Of a stretch of 64,000 nt of DNA, positions 54,982 to 64,000 are shown one piece after another. The first letter of the stretch is position 1; each line of letters opens with the position of its first letter. The stretch is taken from contig OZ059895.1 of the NCBI GenBank assembly GCA_964057225.1, positions 1-64,000 of the forward strand, in the 5' to 3' direction. Below the pieces are notes generated by a model, which searched no databases, was not told the origin of the DNA, and worked only from the letters and a program-made list of their open reading frames with translations. The position numbers and the translations under genes are program-made. The stretch comes from Auanema rhodensis (lineage: Eukaryota > Nematoda > Chromadorea > Rhabditida > Rhabditidae).

Positions 54982-57156
54982 TGAAGCGAGTTGCATACCA
55001 AGTGCACATCACGTGTACATTTAATTAGCATAAATTAAAGTTCACGTAAATTTCAAAGTCATGGTTACCATGCACCAATATCAATAAAAATTTGTTGTTA
55101 GACTAATATGGACATGGGGAATCTAATTTTGAAAACCGCATCTCTTTATCTTTCACGTGAAGCGAGTTACATACCAAGAGCACATCACGTGTACATTTAA
55201 TTAGCATAAATTAAAGTTCACGTAAATTTCAAAGTCATGGTTACCATGCACCAATATCAATAAAAATTTGTTGTTAGACTAATATGGACATGGGGAATCT
55301 AATTTTGAAAACCGCATCTCTTTATCTTTCACGTGAAGCGAGTTACATACCAAGTGCACATCACGTGTACATTTAATTAGCATAAATTTACATTTAATTG
55401 GCATAAATTAAAGTTCACGTAAATTTCAAAGTCATGGTTACCATGAACCAATATCAATAAAAATTTGTTTTTAGACTAATATGGACATGGGAAATCTAAT
55501 TTTGAAAACCGCATCTCTTTATCTTTCACGTGAAGCGAGTTACAAACCAAGTGCACATCACGTGTACATTTAATTAGCATAAATTAAAGTTCACGTAAAT
55601 TTCAAAGTCATGGTTACCATGAACATATATCAATAAAAATTTGTTTTTAGACTAATATGGACATGGGGAATCTAATTTTGAAAACCGCATCTCTTTATCT
55701 TTCACGTGAAGCGAGTTACATACCAAGTGCACATCGCGTGTACATTTAATTAGCATAAATTAAAGTTCACGTAAATTTCAAAGTCATGGTTACCATGCAC
55801 CAATATCAATAAAAATTTGTTGTTAGACTAATATGGACATGGGGAATCTAATTTTGAAAACCGCATCTCTTTATCTTTCACGTGAAGCGAGTTACATACC
55901 AAGTGCTCATCACGTGTACATTTAATTAGCATAAATTTACATTTAATTAGCATAAATTAAAGTTCACGTAAATTTCAAAGTCATGGTTACCATGCACCAA
56001 TATCAATAAAAATTTGTTGTTAGACTAATATGGACATGGGGAATCTAATTTTGAAAACCGCATCTCTTTATCTTTCACGTGAAGCGAGTTACATACCAAG
56101 TGCACATCACGTGTACATTTAATTAGCATAAATTAAAGTTCACGTAATTTTTAAAGTCATGGTTACCATGAACCAATATCAATAAAAATTTGTTTTTAGA
56201 CTAATATGGACATGGGGAATCTAATTTTGAAAACCGCATCTCTTTATCTTTCACGTGAAGCGAGTTACATACCAAGTGCACATCGCGTGTACATTTAATT
56301 AGCATAAATTAAAGTTCACGTAAATTTCAAAGTCATGGTTACCATGCACCAATATCAATAAAAATTTGTTGTTAGACTAATATGGACATGGGGAATCTAA
56401 TTTTGAAAACCGCATCTCTTTATCTTTCACGTGAAGCGAGTTACATACCAAGTGCTCATCACGTGTACATTTAATTAGCATAAATTTACATTTAATTAGC
56501 ATAAATTAAAGTTCACGTAAATTTCAAAGTCATGGTTACCATGCACCAATATCAATAAAAATTTGTTGTTAGACTAATATGGACATGGGGAATCTAATTT
56601 TGAAAACCGCATCTCTTTATCTTTCACGTGAAGCGAGTTACATACCAAGTGCACATCACGTGTACATTTAATTAGCATAAATTAAAGTTCACGTAATTTT
56701 TAAAGTCATGGTTACCATGAACCAATATCAATAAAAATTTGTTTTTAGACTAATATGGACATGGGGAATCTAATTTTGAAAACCGCATCTCTTTATCTTT
56801 CACGTGAAGCGAGTTACATACCAAGTGCACATCACGTGTACATTTAATTAGCATAAATTAAAGTTCACGTAAATTTCAAAGTCATGGTTACCATGAACCA
56901 ATATCAATAAAAATTTGTTTTAAGACTAATATGGACATGGGGAATCTAATTTTGAAAACCGCATCTCTTTATCTTTCACGTGAAGCGAGTTACATACCAA
57001 GTGCACATCACGTGTACATTTAATTAGCATAAATTAAAGTTCACGTAAATTTCAAAGTCATGGTTACCATGAACCAATATCAATAAAAATTTGTTTTTAT
57101 ACTAATATGGACATGGGGAATCTAATTTTGAGAACCGCATCTCTTTATCTTTCACG
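54982..57156. repeat. HOR copy 3, expanded to 12 monomers (2175 bp)
   Basis: Starts 54982, 55158, 55334 (197), 55531, 55707, 55883 (197), 56080, 56256, 56432 (197), 56629, 56805, 56981. The m5-m6-m7 triplet (549 bp) occurs twice in a row, at 55707-56255 and 56256-56804. Private markers CCAAGAGC (55177) and GAACATATATC (55621) are shared with the next copy at offset 2175. Confidence 0.92.
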
Positions 57157-58782
57157 TGAAGCGAGTTGCATACCAAGTGCACATCACGTGTACATTTAAT
57201 TAGCATAAATTAAAGTTCACGTAAATTTCAAAGTCATGGTTACCATGAAGCAATATCAATAAAAATTTGTTTTTAGACTAATATGGACATGGGGAATCTA
57301 ATTTTGAAAACCGCATCTCTTTATCTTTCACGTGAAGCGAGTTACATACCAAGAGCACATCACGTGTACATTTAATTAGCATAAATTAAAGTTCACGTAA
57401 ATTTCAAAGTCATGGTTACCATGCACCAATATCAATAAAAATTTGTTGTTAGACTAATATGGACATGGGGAATCTAATTTTGAAAACCGCATCTCTTTAT
57501 CTTTCACGTGAAGCGAGTTACATACCAAGTGCACATCACGTGTACATTTAATTAGCATAAATTTACATTTAATTGGCATAAATTAAAGTTCACGTAAATT
57601 TCAAAGTCATGGTTACCATGAACCAATATCAATAAAAATTTGTTTTTAGACTAATATGGACATGGGAAATCTAATTTTGAAAACCGCATCTCTTTATCTT
57701 TCACGTGAAGCGAGTTACAAACCAAGTGCACATCACGTGTACATTTAATTAGCATAAATTAAAGTTCACGTAAATTTCAAAGTCATGGTTACCATGAACA
57801 TATATCAATAAAAATTTGTTTTTAGACTAATATGGACATGGGGAATCTAATTTTGAAAACCGCATCTCTTTATCTTTCACGTGAAGCGAGTTACATACCA
57901 AGTGCACATCGCGTGTACATTTAATTAGCATAAATTAAAGTTCACGTAAATTTCAAAGTCATGGTTACCATGCACCAATATCAATAAAAATTTGTTGTTA
58001 GACTAATATGGACATGGGGAATCTAATTTTGAAAACCGCATCTCTTTATCTTTCACGTGAAGCGAGTTACATACCAAGTGCTCATCACGTGTACATTTAA
58101 TTAGCATAAATTTACATTTAATTAGCATAAATTAAAGTTCACGTAAATTTCAAAGTCATGGTTACCATGCACCAATATCAATAAAAATTTGTTGTTAGAC
58201 TAATATGGACATGGGGAATCTAATTTTGAAAACCGCATCTCTTTATCTTTCACGTGAAGCGAGTTACATACCAAGTGCACATCACGTGTACATTTAATTA
58301 GCATAAATTAAAGTTCACGTAATTTTTAAAGTCATGGTTACCATGAACCAATATCAATAAAAATTTGTTTTTAGACTAATATGGACATGGGGAATCTAAT
58401 TTTGAAAACCGCATCTCTTTATCTTTCACGTGAAGCGAGTTACATACCAAGTGCACATCACGTGTACATTTAATTAGCATAAATTAAAGTTCACGTAAAT
58501 TTCAAAGTCATGGTTACCATGAACCAATATCAATAAAAATTTGTTTTAAGACTAATATGGACATGGGGAATCTAATTTTGAAAACCGCATCTCTTTATCT
58601 TTCACGTGAAGCGAGTTACATACCAAGTGCACATCACGTGTACATTTAATTAGCATAAATTAAAGTTCACGTAAATTTCAAAGTCATGGTTACCATGAAC
58701 CAATATCAATAAAAATTTGTTTTTATACTAATATGGACATGGGGAATCTAATTTTGAAAACCGCATCTCTTTATCTTTCACG
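57157..58782. repeat. HOR copy 4, complete 9-mer (1626 bp) with an odd first monomer
   Basis: Shares CCAAGAGC (57352) and GAACATATATC (57796) with copy 3, its nearest relative. Its first monomer has GAAGCAATATC and TTTGTTTTTAG instead of GCACC and TTGTTGTTAG; GAAGC is otherwise confined to about 12.0-25.4 kb. That suggests conversion from a distant monomer type or an assembly switch. Confidence 0.9.
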
Positions 58783-61309
58783 TGAAGCGAGTTGCATACC
58801 AAGTGCACATCACGTGTACATTTAATTAGCATAAATTAAAGTTCACGTAAATTTCAAAGTCATGGTTACCATGCACCAATATCAATAAAAATTTGTTGTT
58901 AGACTAATATGGACATGGGGAATCTAATTTTGAAAACCGCATCTCTTTATCTTTCACGTGAAGCGAGTTACATACCAAGTGCACATCACGTGTACATTTA
59001 ATTAGCATAAATTAAAGTTCACGTAAATTTCAAAGTCATGGTTACCATGCACCAATATCAATAAAAATTTGTTGTTAGACTAATATGGACATGGGGAATC
59101 TAATTTTGAAAACCGCATCTCTTTATCTTTCACGTGAAGCGAGTTACATACCAAGTGCACATCACGTGTACATTTAATTAGCATAAATTTACATTTAATT
59201 GGCATAAATTAAAGTTAACGTAAATTTCAAAGTCATGGTTACCATGAACCAATATCAATAAAAATTTGTTTTTAGACTAATATGGACATGGGAAATCTAA
59301 TTTTGAAAACCGCATCTCTTTATCTTTCACGTGAAGCGAGTTACAAACCAAGTGCACATCACGTGTACATTTAATTAGCATAAATTAAAGTTCACGTAAA
59401 TTTCAAAGTCATGGTTACCATGAACCAATATCAATAAAAATTTGTTTTTAGACTAATATGGACATGGGGAATCTAATTTTGAAAACCGCATCTCTTTATC
59501 TTTCACGTGAAGCGAGTTACATACCAAGTGCACATCGCGTGTACATTTAATTAGCATAAATTAAAGTTCACGTAAATTTCAAAGTCATGGTTACCATGCA
59601 CCAATATCAATAAAAATTTGTTGTTAGACTAATATGGACATGGGGAATCTAATTTTGAAAACCGCATCTCTTTATCTTTCACGTGAAGCGAGTTACATAC
59701 CAAGTGCTCATCACGTGTACATTTAATTAGCATAAATTTACATTTAATTAGCATAAATTAAAGTTCACGTAAATTTCAAAGTCATGGTTACCATGCACCA
59801 ATATCAATAAAAATTTGTTGTTAGACTAATATGGACATGGGGAATCTAATTTTGAAAACCGCATCTCTTTATCTTTCACGTGAAGCGAGTTACATACCAA
59901 GTGCACATCACGTGTACATTTAATTAGCATAAATTAAAGTTCACGTAATTTTTAAAGTCATGGTTACCATGAACCAATATCAATAAAAATTTGTTTTTAG
60001 ACTAATATGGACATGGGGAATCTAATTTTGAAAACCGCATCTCTTTATCTTTCACGTGAAGCAAGTTACATACCAAGTGCACATCACGTGTACATTTAAT
60101 TAGCATAAATTAAAGTTCACGTAAATTTCAAAGTCATGGTTACCATGCACCAATATCAATAAAAATTTGTTGTTAGACTAATATGGACATGGGGAATCTA
60201 ATTTTGAAAACCGCATCTCTTTATCTTTCACGTGAAGCGAGTTACATACCAAGTGCACATCACGTGTACATTTAATTAGCATAAATTAAAGTTCACGTAA
60301 ATTTCAAAGTCATGGTTACCATGCACCAATATCAATAAAAATTTGTTGTTAGACTAATATGGACATGGGGAATCTAATTTTGAAAACCGCATCTCTTTAT
60401 CTTTCACGTGAAGCGAGTTACATACCAAGTGCACATCACGTGTACATTTAATTAGCATAAATTTACATTTAATTGGCATAAATTAAAGTTCACGTAAATT
60501 TCAAAGTCATGGTTACCATGAACCAATATCAATAAAATTTTGTTTTTAGACTAATATGGACATGGGGAATCTAATTTTGAAAACCGCATCTCTTTATCTT
60601 TCACGTGAAGCAAGTTACATACCAAGTGCACATCACGTGTACATTTAATTAGCATAAATTAAAGTTCACGTAAATTTCAAAGTCATGGTTACCATGCACC
60701 AATATCAATAAAAATTTGTTGTTAGACTAATATGGACATGGGGAATCTAATTTTGAAAACCGCATCTTTTTATCTTTCACGTGAAGCAAGTTACATACCA
60801 AGTGCACATCACGTGTACATTTAATTAGCATAAATTAAAGTTCACGTAAATTTCAAAGTCATGGTTACCATGCACCAATATCAATAAAAATTTGTTGTTA
60901 GACTAATATGGACATGAGGAATCTAATTTTGAAAACCGCATCTCTTTATCTTTCACGTGAAGCGAGTTACATACCAAGTGCACATCACGTGTACATTTAA
61001 TTAGCATAAATTAAAGTTCACGTAAATTTCAAAGTCATGGTTACCATGAACCAATATCAATAAAAATTTGTTTTAAGACTAATATGGACATGGGGAATCT
61101 AATTTTGAAAACCGCATCTCTTTATCTTTCACGTGAAGCGAGTTACATACCAAGTGCACATCACGTGTACATTTAATTAGCATAAATTAAAGTTCACGTA
61201 AATTTCAAAGTCATGGTTACCATGAACCAATATCAATAAAAATTTGTTTTTATACTAATATGGACATGGGGAATCTAATTTTGAAAACCGCATCTCTTTA
61301 TCTTTCACG
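58783..61309. repeat. HOR copy 5, 14 monomers (2527 bp)
   Basis: Begins with m1-m7 (58783-60056), then two monomers (60057 GCAAGTTAC, 60233), a third 197-bp monomer at 60409, GCAAGTTAC monomers at 60606 and 60782, and m8 and m9 at 60958 and 61134 before the unit restarts. Private changes: AAAGTTAACG near 59214, AAAATTTTG near 60534 and CATGAGGAATC near 60914. Confidence 0.9.
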
Positions 61310-62935
61310 TGAAGCGAGTTGCATACCAAGTGCACATCACGTGTACATTTAATTAGCATAAATTAAAGTTCACGTAAATTTCAAAGTCATGGTTACCATG
61401 CACCAATATCAATAAAAATTTGTTGTTAGACTAATATGGACATGGGGAATCTAATTTTGAAAACCGCATCTCTTTATCTTTCACGTGAAGCGAGTTACAT
61501 ACCAAGTGCACATCACGTGTACATTTAATTAGCATAAATTAAAGTTCACGTAAATTTCAAAGTCATGGTTACCATGCACCAATATCAATAAAAATTTGTT
61601 GTTAGACTAATATGGACATGGGGAATCTAATTTTGAAAACCGCATCTCTTTATCTTTCACGTGAAGCGAGTTACATACCAAGTGCACATCACGTGTACAT
61701 TTAATTAGCATAAATTTACATTTAATTGGCATAAATTAAAGTTCACGTAAATTTCAAAGTCATGGTTACCATGAACCAATATCAATAAAAATTTGTTTTT
61801 AGACTAATATGGACATGGGAAATCTAATTTTGAAAACCGCATCTCTTTATCTTTCACGTGAAGCGAGTTACAAACCAAGTGCACATCACGTGTACATTTA
61901 ATTAGCATAAATTAAAGTTCACGTAAATTTCAAAGTCATGGTTACCATGAACCAATATCAATAAAAATTTGTTTTTAGACTAATATGGACATGGGGAATC
62001 TAATTTTGAAAACCGCATCTCTTTATCTTTCACGTGAAGCGAGTTACATACCAAGTGCACATCGCGTGTACATTTAATTAGCATAAATTAAAGTTCACGT
62101 AAATTTCAAAGTCATGGTTACCATGCACCAATATCAATAAAAATTTGTTGTTAGACTAATATGGACATGGGGAATCTAATTTTGAAAACCGCATCTCTTT
62201 ATCTTTCACGTGAAGCGAGTTACATACCAAGTGCTCATCACGTGTACATTTAATTAGCATAAATTTACATTTAATTAGCATAAATTAAAGTTCACGTAAA
62301 TTTCAAAGTCATGGTTACCATGCACCAATATCAATAAAAATTTGTTGTTAGACTAATATGGACATGGGGAATCTAATTTTGAAAACCGCATCTCTTTATC
62401 TTTCACGTGAAGCGAGTTACATACCAAGTGCACATCATGTGTACATTTAATTAGCATAAATTAAAGTTCACGTAATTTTTAAAGTCATGGTTACCATGAA
62501 CCAATATCAATAAAAATTTGTTTTTAGACTAATATGGACATGGGGAATCTAATTTTGAAAACCGCATCTCTTTATCTTTCACGTGAAGCAAGTTACATAC
62601 CAAGTGCACATCACGTGTACATTTAATTAGCATAAATTAAAGTTCACGTAAATTTCAAAGTCATGGTTACCATGCACCAATATCAATAAAAATTTGTTGT
62701 TAGACTAATATGGACATGGGGAATCTAATTTTGAAAACCGCATCTCTTTATCTTTCACGTGAAGCGAGTTACATACCAAGTGCACATCACGTGTACATTT
62801 AATTAGCATAAATTAAAGTTCACGTAAATTTCAAAGTCATGGTTACCATGCACCAATATCAATAAAAATTTGTTGTTAGACTAATATGGACATGGGGAAT
62901 CTAATTTTGAAAACCGCATCTCTTTATCTTTCACG
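61310..62935. repeat. HOR copy 6, m1-m7 plus altered tail
   Basis: Monomers 61310, 61486, 61662 (197), 61859, 62035, 62211 (197) and 62408 match m1-m7; 62584 (GCAAGTTAC) and 62760 match the extra monomers of copy 5 at offset 2527. The match with copy 5 runs on past 62936 to about 63.29 kb, so it is a second sister pair of larger period. ATCATGTG near 62437 is a private CpG-to-TpG change. Confidence 0.88.
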
Positions 62936-63857
62936 TGAAGCGAGTTACATACCAAGTGCACATCACGTGTACATTTAATTAGCATAAATTTACATTTAAT
63001 TGGCATAAATTAAAGTTCACGTAAATTTCAAAGTCATGGTTACCATGAACCAATATCAATAAAAATTTGTTTTTAGACTAATATGGACATGGGGAATCTA
63101 ATTTTGAAAACCGCATCTCTTTATCTTTCACGTGAAGCAAGTTACATACCAAGTGCACATCACGTGTACATTTAATTAGCATAAATTAAAGTTCACGTAA
63201 ATTTCAAAGTCATGGTTACCATGCACCAATATCAATAAAAATTTGTTGTTAGACTAATATGGACATGGGGAATCTAATTTTGAAAACCGCATCTTTTTAT
63301 CTTTCACGTGAAGCGAGTTACATACCAAGTGCACATCACGTGTACATTTAATTAGCATAAATTAAAGTTCACGTAAATTTCAAAGTCATGGTTACCATGC
63401 ACCAATATCAATAAAAATTGGTTTTTAGACTAATATGGACATGGGGAATCTAATTTTAAAAATCGCATCTCTTTATCTTTCACGTGAAGCGAGTTACATA
63501 CCAAGTGCACATCACGTGTACATTTAATTAGCATAAATTTACATTTAATTGGCATAAATTAAAGTTCACGTAAATTTCAAAGTCATGGTTACCATGAACC
63601 AATATCAATAAAAATTTGTTTTTAGACTAATATGGACATGGGGAATCTAATTTTGAAAACCGCATCTCTTTATCTTTCACGTGAAGCGAGTTACAAACCA
63701 AGTGCACATCACGTGTACATTTAATTAGCATAAATTAAAGTTCACGTAAATTTCAAAGTTATGGTTACCATGAACCAATATCAATAAAAATTTGTTTTTA
63801 GACTAATATGGACATGGGGAATCTAATTTTGAAAACCGCATCTCTTTATCTTTCACG
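62936..63857. repeat. Zone E: five monomers leaving the HOR, two of them 197 bp
   Basis: Starts 62936 (197), 63133 (GCAAGTTAC), 63309, 63485 (197) and 63682 (GTTACAAACC). The stretch from about 63.4 kb to the end follows the order TTTTAAAAATCGC, 197 G flavour, GTTACAAACC with AGTTATGG, then GTGCTCATC with 197 A flavour, which is the order at 46.7-47.2 kb. So the array re-enters a zone C type segment rather than continuing the 9-mer. Confidence 0.85.
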
Positions 63858-64000
63858 TGAAGCGAGTTACATACCAAGTGCTCATCACGTGTACATTTAA
63901 TTAGCATAAATTTACATTTAATTAGCATAAATTAAAGTTCACGTAAATTTCAAAGTCATGGTTACCATGCACCAATATCAATAAAAATTTGTTGTTAGAC
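63858..64000. repeat. Partial terminal 197-bp-type monomer cut by the window edge
   Basis: Starts at 63858, carries GTGCTCATC and the A-flavour 21-bp insertion (63910), and is cut in the TTGTTGTTAGAC segment at the window edge. The array therefore continues beyond the window. Confidence 0.95.

Larger units (their letters stand above)
51202..62935. repeat. Zone D: higher-order repeat region, 9-monomer 1626-bp unit
   Basis: The GTTGCATACC monomer recurs at starts 51202, 52828, 53356, 54982, 57157, 58783 and 61310. Differences of exactly 1626 bp (nine units of 176 plus two insertions of 21) occur three times. Unit order: m1 GTTGC; m2 GCACC with TTGTTGTTAG; m3 197 bp G flavour; m4 GTTACAAACC; m5 ATCGCGTG; m6 197 bp A flavour with GTGCTCATC; m7 ACGTAATTTTTAAAG; m8 ending in TTTTAAGAC; m9 with TTTTTATAC. 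Other intervals are 528, 2175 and 2527 bp and are explained by gain or loss of whole monomers. HORs of this kind mark homogenised satellite cores in many centromeres (family knowledge). Confidence 0.93.
1..64000. repeat. Satellite DNA array, 176-bp monomer, head to tail across the whole window
   Basis: A 176-bp monomer repeats without interruption from the first to the last base, always in the same orientation: about 359 full copies plus one partial. Starts taken at TGAAGCGAG fall at 1, 175, 351, 527, 703 and so on to 63858. The consensus has 57 G or C in 176 bases. No transposon, unique spacer or inversion breaks it. Monomer length near one nucleosome repeat, AT richness and higher-order structure are typical of eukaryotic centromeric or pericentromeric satellites (family knowledge), so a structural heterochromatin role is inferred, not shown. 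I could not match the monomer to a named satellite family from memory. Every monomer carries stop codons in all frames, and nothing suggests coding. Function at a kinetochore would need chromatin data. Confidence 0.98.

Noticed and set aside
26357-63950. ATTTACATTTA in most 197-bp monomers as a replication origin element
   Set aside because: It fits the budding-yeast ACS consensus WTTTAYRTTTW, created by the insertion junction. In AT-rich DNA such a match is likely by chance, and this array is not from a point-centromere yeast by its structure.
1-64000. CRISPR array (regular direct repeats)
   Set aside because: The repeats are contiguous 176-bp units with no unique spacers between short repeats, and no cas genes are present.
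1-64000. Identification as human alpha satellite or Arabidopsis CEN180
   Set aside because: Length is near both, but the sequence does not resemble either beyond short chance strings such as ATATGGAC and AAACCGCA, which recall parts of CEN180. No alignment could be run, so I do not claim homology.
1-64000. CENP-B box
   Set aside because: No TTCG core followed by CGGG at the required spacing occurs in the consensus or in the variants I saw, on either strand.
1-64000. Bacterial promoters, terminators or ribosome binding sites
   Set aside because: AT-rich strings resembling -10 boxes recur in each monomer, but there are no genes for them to serve and the context is eukaryotic satellite.
1-64000. 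tRNA, rRNA or telomere repeats
   Set aside because: No cloverleaf-type conserved boxes, no rRNA-like GC-rich blocks and no TTTAGGG/TTAGGG runs were found within the monomers or between them.
1-64000. Transposon insertions or target-site duplications
   Set aside because: Exact register from 20725 to 63858, and only 1-2 bp changes left of it, leave no room for any inserted element. The 21- and 8-bp additions are copies of adjacent monomer sequence.

Overview
The whole window is one uninterrupted head-to-tail satellite DNA array. A 176-bp monomer (about 32% G+C by my count of the consensus) repeats about 359 times in one orientation, plus a partial monomer at the right edge. I see no gene, RNA gene, transposon, CRISPR array, telomere repeat or unique flanking sequence anywhere in the 64 kb. 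A near-nucleosome-length monomer, AT richness, higher-order repeat (HOR) structure and tens of kilobases of array point to a eukaryotic centromeric, pericentromeric or subtelomeric heterochromatin block. The species cannot be fixed from the sequence alone. I do not recognise the monomer as human alpha satellite or Arabidopsis CEN180. A plant is plausible, but other eukaryotes are equally possible.

Layout, with the monomer phase set so that TGAAGCGAG is position 1. Zone A (1-10014, 57 monomers) is almost one monomer type with few substitutions but many 1-bp homopolymer deletions. Zone B (10015-20724, 61 monomers) mixes three alleles at monomer positions 91-95 (GCACC, GAACC, GAAGC) and holds two related blocks about 5.97 kb apart. 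Single-base indels stop abruptly at about 20.72 kb. Zone B2 (20725-26356) is exactly 32 monomers of 176 bp with short-range alternation of alleles. Zone C (26357-51201, 139 monomers) introduces 197-bp monomers (a 21-bp internal duplication) and three 184-bp monomers (an 8-bp duplication), and is built from nested segmental duplications. Zone D (51202-62935, 65 monomers) is a clear HOR: a 9-monomer, 1626-bp unit with two 197-bp members, in full or altered copies. Zone E (62936-64000) carries on from the last altered HOR copy and then returns to the variant order seen near 45-47 kb.

The monomer carries several dyad-symmetric elements: a 10-bp palindrome containing CACGTG, a second CACGTG, an AT-rich 7-bp inverted repeat with a 6-nt spacer, and a 13-bp palindrome with one central base. 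Both classes of internal expansion fall on the AT-rich inverted repeat. From 20725 to 63858 the length is explained exactly by 241 monomers of 176 bp, 33 insertions of 21 bp and 3 of 8 bp, so the right two thirds is in perfect register. Array growth there can be read as tandem duplication of blocks, with repeated gain or loss of three monomers at a time. No protein-coding function is supported.
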